DNA from: Orthonyx spaldingii | Lineage: Eukaryota > Chordata > Aves > Passeriformes > Orthonychidae | Direction of reading: 5' to 3' | Assembly (NCBI GenBank): GCA_013397795.1 | Contig: VZTJ01002478.1 | Location: 253,721 to 317,720 of the forward strand | DNA length: 64,000 nt | Shown: piece after piece, positions 38,921-51,115 of the stretch | Layout of the letters: every line of letters begins with the position of its first letter | Position numbering within the stretch: position 1 is the first letter of the stretch | Program-made: the position numbers and the translations under genes | The notes under the pieces: model-generated | The model's input: only the letters and a program-made list of their open reading frames with translations | Database searches by the model: none | Told to the model about the DNA's origin: nothing

Positions 38921-41470
38921 ACTTCCTTCTCAAAAACAGTACACGCTTAAGCAAGATTTTAACTGAACTGAGAAATGCAGGTGTGAGCACAGCTATGCCA
39001 TGTCCTATGTATCATTCCCTCAAATTAATTTGAATAAAAGTAACTTTTGATCTGAAAGGAGGAGTTGTGTGTGCACTCATATTGCACGTGGGTCTTATCT
39101 GGATGTTCTGAATCCTGTTTTTTAAAGGTTTGGTTTGAGAAATAGGAAAAATACAGCATGTTCATTTTCTCTGAAGAACTGAAATGGGAGAGGTGTCAGT
39201 ATTTTTCATTAGTTTAGTTTGGTTTGAAATTGAAAAGGAAAGGAGGAAAGGGTTTTGTTCCTTTGTTTTTGCAAGGAAAAGTCAGAACTGAGCATATCTG
39301 AGATGGTGAGGGTTCTGCATACCCATCCTATGTTTTTCTTCTCTAGGTAATGTTTGCTGTTTTCCATCCAGACACCTTTAGGGAAGAAAATCTTCTAAAT
39401 AAGGTTTATGCAAATACATTTCATTAGTTTTGGACAACAACTCAGATACTTGTATTTTACATTATATTTCAAGTTAATTAATTTTAAAACTTATGGGAAA
39501 TAACTTCAGAAGTTATCACTGTGTACATTAAAATCAGAAGGGGTTTTTTTTAATTGTTATTTTTATTTTTTAGTGTCCCTCATAGTTGCATTTGACTATT
39601 GTGAAAAAATTCAATAGATGTTTTTTCAACTCTTATCTACAGGTAGAACCTGATAGCAAGTATTAGACTGTCAGCACATCTCTAAATTTACTTTGATGCA
39701 GCCTGGCAGAAGCAATAGGTACAGCAAAACTAATCTTTCCAATAACATATGTCTGCTAGAAAGAGACAGGACTGTATGTATTAAAAATAGTTTGACTGAA
39801 GGAAAAAATATATTGACTAGGATTTTCTTATCTGATATTTACTTTTATGTACTGGCAGCCTACCTTCTTTCTCTCTTCTCTTCTCCCATGAGGAATAAAA
39901 AGAGGCCTATGCTCCTAGTAGATCTCCTTTTATTTTTTATTAATAGTGTAAGTATGATCTTCTGAAAATAGAAAAAAAATCTTTGTTTTTGCTTCCCTCT
40001 TCTAGTTTTTGAGATCAAAAAGTGAGCTATACTTAATTTTGAAACACACTTCTTTCCTCCTCACTGTTAACTAGTATCTACCTCCAGAATAATATGGTAA
40101 ATAGTTCTGTAGAACAAATATTTGAGTTACTGCATGTTGCCTTTAATAATCTTATTAAATATGTAGTTTAGCTTCCAGTTATTGTCATATCCAATTATTT
40201 TTCTCATTTATTAATATGAATAAAGATCTATTTGTGATTCTATTTTTAAATAGGAAAATCTTTCTTATATATAGAAGAGGAATTTCTTGGATCGGGGGTT
40301 TTATTTTAATATAAAATTTGGCTTGACTAAAACAGAATTATAAATAAAAGATTGTTTACAATGTAATTATGGAGACATGTGAAATTTTGAGTTATTAGAA
40401 GAACAAAACATTACTGTTTAGGAGTCATCCATATAATTATATTGCTGAGTTGCAGTGATCTATACTGTAAGCAGGATGCTCTTTTATGAACGTTTCATGT
40501 TCAGATACAGATCTTCCAGGTTTCCATACCACCCACATCCTGAGCTGAGTGGGAAGGCGTCTGTCTCCTTGATAGTACTTCTGATATATCCAGGTTCCCT
40601 CTTAGCTATTAAAAACCTGCAACTCACCCATAGAAGGCAGACAGCTGTTTGCCTCCCCCTGCAACTCTGCCTGTGTTTCCTCCAAAGTTCAGCAAGCCTG
40701 ATTTGTATTTCTTTTTTAGTCAGATGCTCCAGTTATACCCTCAGCTGAGATCCCCATTTCCATCAAAGCAGAAAACATATTAAGTACATCAACCTGGCAC
40801 TTACTCCTTAAAAATTACTTCCAGAATTTATTTAATTACTTTTGTGCTTTCACATGTATTATATATCCTGTAAATGTTGTTGCTGGTGCAGTTGCTGCTG
40901 ATTCTGCTTTTTTTTTGCTCTGAAGCAATGTAACAAAGTTAAACAATGACAGGCTACTCCAACTCAGTGACCGCATTAATTCAACTTCTAAAAATGTCTG
41001 TGAAGTAGCAAAATATTATTCACATATTTAGAGACAAGCACAAGAGAGATAAAGTGACATGTCATAACGTTTGAAGTAGGAAAGAAACAAGCTCCTGTAA
41101 TATGTTTCTTGTTTTGTGTGGATGGTTTTTAAGCTCAGCTGTCTGCCTTTATCCTGAAGAATTATTCCTATTTGAAAGCAAGTGTCTGTCAGGCACAGAC
41201 ACCTTCTGTTGTTTAACTCCTTTACCAGGTAAAAGTAAAGAGATTCGATTGTTTCTCCATTCATGGTTTCTCCAGAGTAGACTGCTTCTCCAAACTTGAA
41301 AACAAACTTGGAGAAAATACTCAGAGTCTCAGAGTCCAATAAAAAATGTGCATTTTTCCCCTCTCATCTCTGCACCAGTATGTTAAAGGAAAAGATAAAA
41401 ATATGGAAGAACATTATGTATACTTCAGGGTGAGACTGATTGAAAGTTGAGAATAAATTCAACGCAGTTC
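38921..41470. other. Non-coding stretch without recognisable features
   Basis: AT-rich DNA without transposon ends or plausible genes. A plus-strand frame of 97 codons at 40455-40748 has no recognisable domain; its upstream and downstream sequence shows no promoter, splice or polyadenylation arrangement that would support it. Confidence 0.5.
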
Positions 41471-42853
41471 TCAATACTTAGGTCATGAGTATACTTTTCT
41501 TAAAATGCCTCCTTTTTATGGCAGTCAGTGGAAGCATCAGTGCAAGTGGTATTCCAGGCTTGTACATACCTCCAATGGTCATGGTTGAAATACTTTCCCT
41601 GTAAATCAGGCAATGCTTCCCTGGAATATCAGGACCAGAGTCAGATATTCCCGACATACGGTATATAGGCAGTACACGCAGCCCCTGCACAGTGAGCAAT
41701 CTGCTTAAAATTCTCACCTTGTTAATAGTGAAGAGGGCAGACCCTGAAAACCTGTGGTTATCAGAGGAATCAAGTCCACCCAAATGCTTTCCTTCTGTAA
41801 TTTACACTTAAGTGAGATACTGCCAAGGTGTCTTCCACTGGAGGTAGATGGACTTAACAGGAGTTGTCACTCTCTTGTCTGTCATCATTGAGACATCCTC
41901 TGAGACTACAGCAGTTTTTGTTCACTTCATTTTCATACTAACCTAGCAGCTGGAGCAGAATAACCTGGTATGGGGACCTGAGCTCTGAATACTTCATAGC
42001 CCAGAGCAGAGTGAATCCAAATAGCAAGGGAATACCAAGGAGTATTCTGTTTAAAAGCATTTGGGTCCTCTTGCTGAAGCCGAGGCAGGCAAACAAATTT
42101 ATGGGTCAGGAAGAGAACAAGCAATTTCAATCCTGATTCTCACCTAACTCAGCTGGAAAGAGAACGAATATCTGTACTTTTTTTAGAAGGGTTTGGTTTT
42201 GTATGTAGCTGTTTAGTTAACTTCAATGGTAGTCTAATGCTGAGTTTACCAGAAAGCTAAGTCTGAAGCCTCAAGTTTACCCTTCTGTTAGCAAAGTATC
42301 AAAAAAACCTCAAGACCACACAGCCCTGCCTTGCCCTTGGGTGCCCCTTTACGAACATATCTTTGACAGCAGGGAGCAGCCACCATCAGGGCACCACCAG
42401 CAGCTGACCTCTACCATGATGGAGAGATACAAGGACCTGATTCTAGACACTCTGGATGATATTTATGAGAGGGTTTCAAGTTGAAACTGGGCTCTGGAAA
42501 TCGGAAACACATGGTTGACTTTTCACAGGATCAATCTAAAATCATCTGGTAATTTTTGAGGCTTATGTGACCTGCCCACAGAAACACCGTGGCTTAAATC
42601 TTAGCCAACAAGATACAGAACTTGCGTAGTCACTGGCCATCACTATGTCTCAGCTATGGGACCATCAGGCTGGTTTAATGCAGAATTGCTGTGATACATA
42701 ACCATGGTCATGCCTGCTGCATTTTGCCACGTAAGAACCTGTTCCAATGATATTATCAGTCCTGGCAGCTGTACAATACTGAATGCAAAGCTCTGAGAGA
42801 GAAGCCCCAGGTTAATGCTGAGGGACATAGGGAAGCGTCAGCAGCTGGCGAGC
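41471..42853. other. GC-elevated segment of unknown origin
   Basis: Composition here is visibly less AT-rich than on either side, especially at 42310-42850. The minus strand holds three open frames of 61-101 codons (41478-41783, 41933-42130, 42643-42828). None has a domain I recognise, and they are separated by many stops. The segment abuts the sense LTR that starts at 42854, but there is no polypurine tract before the LTR and no recognisable retroviral coding sequence upstream. It is therefore not supported as the internal part of that provirus. It may be an older insertion of another kind or a region of different mutational history. Confidence 0.3.
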
Positions 42854-43123
42854 TGTCCTGGTTTCAGCTGTGATAGAGTAAATTTCTTCTCAGTAGCTGT
42901 TAGAGTTCTGTGTTTTGGATTCAGAATGAAAATGGTGTTGATAACACACTGATGTTTTGCTTTTTTGCTAAGGAGTGCTTATCCAAAGTCAAGGACATTT
43001 TTTTCCTTGTCTCATGTTTTGCCAGTGAAGATCTACACAAGAGGAACTGTGAGGGAGCATAGCTGGGACAGGTGACCCAAACTGACCAAAGTGATATTCC
43101 ACACCAGAGAATGTCATGTCCAG

Positions 43124-43131
43124 TATATAAA
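43124..43131 (+). promoter_or_regulatory. TATA box of the sense LTR
   Basis: TATATAAA lies within the CCAGTATATAAACTG segment that is shared with the first LTR, where it has decayed. It marks the old U3 promoter. Whether it still starts transcription cannot be judged from sequence. Confidence 0.65.
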
Positions 43132-43243
43132 CTGAGGGGTGTCACCTGGAAGGGTGGTCGATCTGGGTTCAGGAAGGGGGTCTGATATCGGTTAGTGGAT
43201 GGTGAGAATTCGTACTGTGCATGATTTGGGCTTTTCTCCCTTC

Positions 43244-43281
43244 TTATTATCATTATTATTATTATTATTTACCATTATTAA
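43244..43281. repeat. (ATT)n microsatellite inside the LTR
   Basis: Imperfect ATT/TTA units, matching in position the trinucleotide tract of the other LTR copy. Confidence 0.9.
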
Positions 43282-43428
43282 TTAATTGCATTTTCAGTTT
43301 ATCTCAAAATACAAATTTTACTTCAGTTTTCCTGCCCATTCCACCAGGATGAGGAGGGAAGGAATAGTGGGAGATTGAGTGAGTGATTGCATGGTGTCTA
43401 ATCTCCAGCTGGGCTTAAAACCATGACA

Positions 43429-46400
43429 CCAGTGATAATTCACTGTGCCTCAACTATGTGCTGAGGATGCCAGAACTCACTAAATCATAGGTAGAAATTA
43501 TGTCCCAGATTCCTTGTAGAAGGAATAAAGGCAGTTGAAGAGTACAGGTTGGATTATTGTGTTTGCAACTTATGTGAGTTTTGGAAAATATGAGGACTAG
43601 AGAACAGGATACAGTCATGAAGAGTTTTTCTACACAAATTGTCTTAAGAATGCTGTTTGGTAGTATACAGCACAGAAAAATTCAGCATAGATAAGTCCAT
43701 TATCTTCTGAACACTGTAATTTAGGATAAAGTTAAATGATTGTGCCAAAAACTACCTCAGCACTGTTCATTTAGAGTTTGTGAATGAAGCAGAATTCAGT
43801 GATCTGAACACCAGGCCTGGATAGGCAAGTTATTTAGCTTGGATCGTTTTACTTGCTTCTTTGAGAGTGAATATGTTTTTGAATTGAATTCAGTGGATAT
43901 TTAGGATTTTATAAACTAATGTTTGTAATTGAGTTTGTAAATTTTTGTGTGTTTTGAATACATTTCCTGTTCTTAAATGTATATAAATGACAATACAGAT
44001 TCGATAGCATGAAAATACTTTTTAGCAAAAGGAAATTGTACTTCCAATTAGTTGAAAAATATTTACTTTAGAGACATATTATATATTTCATTGCTTTGTT
44101 ATATTCTCTATTAAAATACTATCTTCTGTATCTAGGTAGTAATCACTCCAGTTGGCAATCTAGCAGAGCTATAATGTCATCTTCCTCACTCAGTGTTCCT
44201 CATAACCCTATGGTAGTAAAACTATATATTGAGGCATGTTTATAAAATCACATAATGGAGTAAGGAAAACTCCTTATAGTTAAGTGTCTGGTTTTTTCAA
44301 GTCACTTGTTGTGACGCTCAAACATTATTAATTTCATACATTCACAGTTAGTAAGTTTTCTCCTCAGAAGGCAGATACTAGTGTTTGCACAAAGCCCTTC
44401 TGACCCCATTACTTAGGCTACACTAAAAAACCCAGTTCTCCTTCTCCTCTCTCCCTCCTCTCCCTTCAGGAGGCTTTAGAGCATGTAAAAGGAACACTTT
44501 TATGGATGTTTTCTTGGCTCAATTGATGCAGCAATATATTATTAGCTTAGTGTAACTCTCTCAAAATTTTATGAGGCTTCACAGAGTAGTTGAAATGAAC
44601 ATAAGTTTTATGTTCCATACCTAACAGATCATGCAAGTTACTGTCATTATTGCTTAGGATATGCTTGATCAAGTTCTGACAGTTAACAAACGATGAGGCA
44701 TTTTTCTTCACTGTGATACCTCTGAAAGTCAATAGATTATTAAGGGGACTGGTTCCCAGTTAAAAAATACAGAGTGATTATTGTTACCAAAGCTAGATAT
44801 AGTTACATAGTAGAAAAAAAATTGTGGAAATTCAAAAAGATATTCAAAAACCAAGTCACATGATGCAAGAAAACATCTGTAGTGCATTTGCTTCTCACAA
44901 CTGACAGGTATGGTGCCTTCAAAGCTAAGTTCGGCATCTTATTACCCATTTTGACTAACATTCTAAAACTTGAAGGCACTGAAGTATGTTTTAAATAAAC
45001 ATACTCTTCAACTTTCCTTTTATTTTCTTTTTCTTGGAACTCCCATCCTCAAAAAAGGCAGAGTGATATCACTGGAGCATGGAAGGTGGAACCTTGAACC
45101 TAGTAAGTGAGCTTAGACTAGATTTTTCCAGAGGGAAATTTATGCAAATAAAAGAGGTCATGGTGTAATTCTTTTGTTTATCACAGATCAGTGTGTTTAT
45201 TTTTACTTCATAAAAATGTTTCTGATTTTTTGATACCTTACATTGGCATTGTTTTTTGGGGCAATAGCTAGCTAAGGAATAAGCTAATCCAGTCCAAGCC
45301 AGGTGAGTCGCAAGCTTTAGCAAACTATACTTCTGTACATCCATCCTGCTTTGTGGCATCCTGACAGGACAGAAGAGTTTATTTGTTTGGTCTGTTCTCG
45401 AAAATGAAGTATTTCTCTTTTTTAATAGAAATCAGGAGAGGGACACATAGGGAATATTAGGTCATAAGCTGCTGTTTGCATACTAAGATCTTAATTATAG
45501 GTAAGTGCAAATTTCAAAAGGGGTGTTAATTTCAATTATATGCTCCACTTGGTCCACTTAAGACCCCATTACTTTGTTCACTCAGTTATCACCATCATAA
45601 GGATAAAATTAGGTTGTCCTGTGTTGGAGAAACAACTGTACTGTCCTAATTTTCTGTGAGGCAATGGAGGAGATTCACTGCCTCTTTTATCATGGGGAGT
45701 GTAACAGTGGCAGCACTTTGTTCATGTTGAAAATGGAAGTACTCAACATGAAACATGAAACACTGCTCCAACTGTCATCTCATACTCTTTTTACACCAAA
45801 GCACTGGTTTCCAGTAGGTAAGTGTACACTAAGGAGTGACTCGCTCACAGTAAAAGAACTGTACAAGACAGAATATTATTTACCGAGAACAAATTTTTCC
45901 ATGTTGTCTTTCTTTATATGCCTATTGTTACTAAAATATAGTAAAAAAATAACTCTCTCTTTTTAATTTCTCTGGGGTTTAAATGCATAATAATGTAATA
46001 TGAGTTAGTATATTTAGATTAGCTGGATTGAAGGTAGAATTTTTTTTTTCAGTCTAGAGCAGGGTTTATACTAAATTTCAGCATAAATGACCTTCCCAAA
46101 AGTATTAAACATCTGAAGGACTGAAAACAAAATTAATTTTGTCTTGAATATCTGACTACTTGCATGTCAGTGGCAAACACACCTAAGGCAAGTTTATTGT
46201 GGAAAAGGAAACCTTTATGCCCTTCAGACAAGGTACCCTCCACTACATGCATTGACATGAAGCAAAGCATCCCATGAGGCTTAGGAAACATTCAAGGTAA
46301 TAATATTAGTTGTCCTGACCAGTATAATATTTCTGAGTAAAACAGGAACAAGTAGTTGAGATCTTTTTAGTGAATAATATGACCTCCTTTGTTTGCCTAC

Positions 46401-46440
46401 ATAATGAATTGGCAAGACATATTTAACTTGGTGAAGTACA
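43429..46440. other. Non-coding stretch without recognisable features
   Basis: AT-rich sequence without transposon termini, RNA genes or domain-bearing frames. Short frames such as 45664-45966 (100 codons, plus) lack any recognisable motif. Confidence 0.5.
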
Positions 46441-46464
46441 TAGCACTATTGCAGTAAGCCCAAT

Positions 46465-46490
46465 GTAAAAAAAAAATAAAAAAAAAATAA
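46465..46490. repeat. A-rich simple repeat
   Basis: Two runs of nine or more A residues separated by T, preceding the AT-rich candidate regulatory block. Confidence 0.9.
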
Positions 46491-46554
46491 GATTATACAT
46501 TTCCTGAGCATTTTAGTCAAGATTGCAAAATAAAATAATCTTAAAAATTCATTC

Positions 46555-46990
46555 ATAATTTGGTGTTATTTTTCCTTGCTAATATTTTAACAAATATAAT
46601 TATGATGTAATGAATTATAGTTTTAAGAGGATCATATTTACAATTTTACATATAAAGGATAATATCATCTCCCTGATAAGCAGTTAAATAGATAGCTTTC
46701 TTATTAATAGGACGATGATACAATCACATGATGGGTAATTTCTATTACCCTTATAAATAGATAAGAAGTATATAGATGTGAAAGAAGCATTGATGTGGAA
46801 AATGTTAAAATAACAAATCTTATTAGATGAAGGAATTTAGAAATAACTTGTCAAGAGGGTAATGACCTCAATTAAATTTTATGTGCAATTATAATTGGCA
46901 TTTTTAATAAAGGAATGCCATTGCAAATTGCATATTTGATATAATATTACAGGGCATCTTATTTCCTCTGGCTTGCATTTATATTAAATA
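46555..46990. promoter_or_regulatory. Large AT-rich candidate regulatory block with TAAT palindromes
   Basis: About 430 bp of very AT-rich but complex (not simple-repeat) sequence. It contains a perfect 12-bp palindrome, CAATTATAATTG, at 46886-46897. It also has an adjacent inverted pair, GGCATT and AATGCC (46897-46920), an octamer-like ATTGCAAATTGCAT word near 46920, and many TAAT and TTAATAG sites. No open frame or transposon signature is present. The density of homeodomain and POU-like words is like that of vertebrate developmental enhancers in gene deserts. Function is inferred. Confidence 0.38.
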
Positions 46991-49900
46991 AAAATCTTTG
47001 AGATCATCAAAGAAGATTCATAATTTAGAGTTTTGAGAATCTGCTCAGATGGTAGGTTTCAAATAGTTTCAATACAAACAAGAAGAAAGTGAGAAAGTTA
47101 TCTGAAAGTGCTCCTTTTGTTCTTTTCACCTAAAAGATGCTGCTATTCAACATCTTTTGTTGATGTGGTGTGTATTGTTAGATGTAGTGAAGGTTGTAGC
47201 ATCTTCAAGATGTAGTCAAATAGAATCTTTTATTGTTAATACATCCAATTTGAGTCAAGAAAATTCACGGTGTGCGAAACTATATCATCTCCTGAGAAAG
47301 TTCTAAAAATGACCCAGTTTTCATCTTTTGTACACATAGCTGTAAGGAAAGTATAATGCCTTACATTATCATTCTGATCATGTGCTAGTTTCTAACCCTC
47401 AAACTAATACTAAAATAGTAACTTCAAAGCAGTTGTGCAAATATAATCAATGATGTGTGTTGGGGAGGAGGAGGGGCTGCCTGTGGAGTCCTCCCTCCAA
47501 TACACTACTCAATATGAGCTTCTTACTGATTTATATTGTCATGTAGTTCTGTTAACATTCAACCTAGATAGACTTAATAATACTGGAATTGTGCAGGTTT
47601 CAAATCTGGGAAAATATTACAAAGAAAAAAGTCATCTTAAACCATCTCTCAATGTTTCATGTTTCTCTTTCGCTTACATTAAATGGTAGGAGAAGAGTTG
47701 TAGTTGTAAATGTAATAGTAGAAGGGATGAGTTTAACTGGTGCAAGAAAAAGCAACAAATAGGGAATATTGGCTTGGGGATGACATAGCAAAAAATAATC
47801 TAATAGTTGTTATGGAAGTACTTAATAGAAATTCTAAGCAAAAATAAATGGTGTCTGTAGCATTTGCAAATAAGCAGCTGGTACCATTCACAGTCTATCC
47901 CAATTACCTTCTGTTAATCTGGCACATCTTTAAAATGAAACACTGTGCATAATTTTTCATGGTTCATCTACTGCAGACTTTTCTTCAGGCACACCAAGAA
48001 AAGCCACTATCACAAGTGACCTGTGTAATTGAATGTGAGTTATTTTAGAAACAGATTTCCACAGAGGGAAGGAGAACTGTGGCCATGGGGAATCCTCAGC
48101 ATTTACCTTTTAAATTCTGAGTTGATACATGAATGTAAAAAGAGATAAACTGATATTGAAGAAAAAGGAATGGCTATTCTTTAATAAAAAGTGTGTCATT
48201 TGCATACTGTCATATGTATGTAGCTATGTTTGTAGATACGCATGGGATTTACTGTAACTCAAGGACTAGATGCTGATGTAGTTTTGAAGATGAAATGTTT
48301 TATGGATGAAGAGCAGAGTACTGCTCCATCAAAGCACATTTCAACAGACAACTCTGGGGAAGAGCTGCAGTAACTACTTCATAGATTAGGTGAAATTTGG
48401 ACATTTAAGACTAAAAACAGTCCATAAATCCTGTGTCTCATCTAGCTTTGGAGTAACCTAAATTGATCTTATATCCACATTTTGGACTACAGTTTTTAAT
48501 TCACCTAAACTGAAGATCCTTTCAATCCTTGAGGCTAATGCTCAGTTCTCATAAAACACTCTTGGGATCCAGTATGACATTGAGTGTTACTTGGCTCTAG
48601 AGTGACCTTCTGACTGAGGTAAAGTCGTGAAAGTCAGTTGTAAGAAGGATGAAATTTATACCAGCTGATCTTGCAGCTGACTGTTCAGTTGGTTTATCTT
48701 TTTTCATAAATAGTAATTATATTTAATTCTTTTATTGAAAGAAGTAATCACATTTCTCAAAATATTGTCAAAGGGATTAGGTTGTGTTAACAATCCAGAG
48801 GTCTAAACTGATCACCACAGTCCACTGGCAAGTGTATTCTTACAGTTTTACCAGGAGAGTTTTGTTTCTTCTTTTTTTCAAGATTGTCCCTAGAGTCCCA
48901 TTTGAAGTTTTCACGTATTAAATACAGCATTTGAGACTAGATGTACACTTTTTGCAGCCAACATTTCTGACAAGTGGGGTTTTTTTGCTGAATAAAATTT
49001 GCTGAACTTGTCTAGAACAAGCAATCTGTAGAAATCAGTGTTTCTGGAGACAAGGAGTGCTTGAAGTTGCAGGAAACTGTAAGACATTTTGAACACTGTT
49101 CTGTGGCTCAGGGAAACTTTTCTCTTAGAAATAGAAAACACTTTGTTTTGTGCAAACACAGAACACTAAACGACTGAGCAGTATGCTGTAAGTTAATATG
49201 TTGTGCTGTTAATTCAGAAGTATACTTTATTTTGTCATCAATTTTTTCGAATTTAAAATATCTTACTGAACTATTTAATGAATTATTCAATTTTGAAATT
49301 ATTTTTATCCAATATATAATTAGGCAGCTGATCACCAAAAAGAGATGTACTTTATCCATGTCAGTCAATGCTTGTCTACTTGATTTATTGTATTATAAAA
49401 TTCATTATTTCATGACATCAAATAGCACAAGGGAAATAGTAGCAATATTCTAAGTTACATTTGGAAAATTAGTTTCTCTCCTACATTACCCTTTTTTGTA
49501 ACTTAGTGCATTACTATTAGGTTTTCAAAATATTTTAAATATCATTTGGAATACGAAGTTTATTATAAAAGCTATCTTACAGCCTCATGACATAACTGTG
49601 ATGATGCACTCGTGATCAAGTTCCCACAGGAGAAGAACCAAAGGATGGAACCTTCTGTAAAGTACTATTATTTGCTATCACTACATCCTACAGTCAGGGG
49701 TTATGGGGTGCTTGTTAATGAAGCCACTACTTTCTACTAGTCCCGTAAAAGACTTGTCTGATGTTTTTAGTGCTTAAAGCAATACGTGCTGCTGTGACAA
49801 TTTTGGCTGCCCAAGAAAATCCTGACAGATGTTACTATAACTGGGAACTTGTGGAAGATGATTTAGAGTCATTTAAATGCTAAAAAAAGCATTTCAAGCT

Positions 49901-51000
49901 GAGAAAAGGCCAAGAATCAAAGGATGGAATTGTAAATCAAGGAATCTCTTATTATCTCACATGGATCACCAGATTTCGGTTACAGTGTTAAAAATTGTTG
50001 GGGGAGGGGAAAGTCTGTTCATACAAGAACAGTAACATAATTGCTTCCCTACTTACATAAGCATAATCTGATTTCCAAGTATAAGACCATAGGGTAAGTA
50101 CTGTATTATCTCTTAGAACAACACTGTAGCAATGATAATGCTAATTATTTCATAATAAGTAAATTTCTCTTTCCAACACAGCTAAAAAGGCCTAAACTCT
50201 TGGCCTTTTCTATGGTATCTGGAATAGACCTGAAGTAACTTGTAAACTCTTGAATATTTCATGTCACTGGAGTGTGGACTTTTCATTACAAGATTATTAT
50301 TAAAAAATACTGGTTCAACCAAAAGAGTGCATAATGCTGCCATACCTGGGGGTTTTTTTGCTATAGCACCTCACTTGAATTCCTTAAGAAAGAATGATTG
50401 CCATCATATACTTCTATCCCTAAAACTTTAAGTGGAAACCACAACCTGGGAGTCTAAACAAAAACCTTTGAGATAGTGTGCTAAAGGTCAAGTCACAGGC
50501 AAGTATGCAGTGCTACAACATTGATGTGCTCCATGGAGAGTTTGATTGAAGTCTATGGATTCTTTTCAGTATTCAGTACTATTTTAGGTTTTTCTTTTTC
50601 TCTTCCTTCCAATAACATCCTTAGAAATTACATTTGGGGCTTATTTTACCTCTGATCTTATTTAATTGTTTTTCTGTTGAATGGTACTTTATTTTTTCTG
50701 GTTTGCAAAGAACCCATGCTAGCAGGATATATCTAGCCAGGACTAACGAACCTGTAGGATAAGCATCAATATCCCCGCCAACCCCCATGTGAGACCTAAT
50801 GGTTACCTTTCTTACCATTTGTGGCTGTTTTCTGTGGACTTTGACAAAGTTCTTCTCCTTAACTAAGTAATTTTCTCAGCCAACACTATACAGCTGGACT
50901 CTATCAAAAAGGCTTTGGTTCAGAAGGTGGAACCTCTTGGAGGAGAGTTAGAATTAAACTTGTAATTGAACAGTACCTTGGAGGGGGTAGAAATAGAAAT
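46991..51000. other. Non-coding stretch without recognisable genes
   Basis: AT-rich DNA without identifiable genes or transposons. A small hairpin with AAAGGCC and GGCCTTT arms lies near 50187-50209. Frames of 60-90 codons show no domains. Confidence 0.5.
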
Positions 51001-51009
51001 GCTTCCGAA

Positions 51010-51115
51010 AATAAGAAACAGAGTAATGCCTGATAATGAATTTAATAAAGTCATTACGGGAGCTCCACCCAATGCTCAGCTGAAATTGAGCGCAGGACAA
51101 AAAAAAATATTTTTA
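51010..51115. promoter_or_regulatory. Small candidate conserved non-coding element
   Basis: The words TGATAATGAATTTAATAAAG, TCATTACGGGAGC and CAGCTGAAATTGAGCGC are packed together, with two CpGs kept in a CpG-poor setting and an E-box-like CAGCTG. No coding frame or transposon signature overlaps. This is inference from sequence style. Confidence 0.27.

Larger units (their letters stand above)
42854..43428 (+). repeat. Solo LTR of an avian ERVL-like endogenous retrovirus (sense)
   Basis: The block starts TGTCCTGGTTTCAGC and ends CTTAAAACCATGACA, with the TG...CA ends of an LTR. It aligns with the reverse complement of 858-1454 over most of its length, including the AACTGACCAAAG and CCAGTATATAAACTG promoter segments. 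Internal order is U3 with a TATA box at 43124-43131, then an (ATT)n tract at 43244-43281, then the 3' part ending in a CAGCTGGG-type segment. The 5-bp flanks, cgagc and ccagt, match at three of five positions and may be a decayed target duplication. No retroviral genes lie beside it, so it is solo. Confidence 0.9.

Noticed and set aside
40455..40748. 97-codon plus-strand frame as a possible small membrane protein
   Set aside because: Hydrophobic patches are common in T-rich translated DNA; no signal peptide or family motif and no gene context.
42921..43253. 110-codon minus-strand frame
   Set aside because: It is antisense within the second solo LTR, so an incidental frame.
41471..43428. Complete provirus ending in the sense LTR
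   Set aside because: No polypurine tract before the LTR, no matching second LTR upstream, and no recognisable gag, pol or env sequence.
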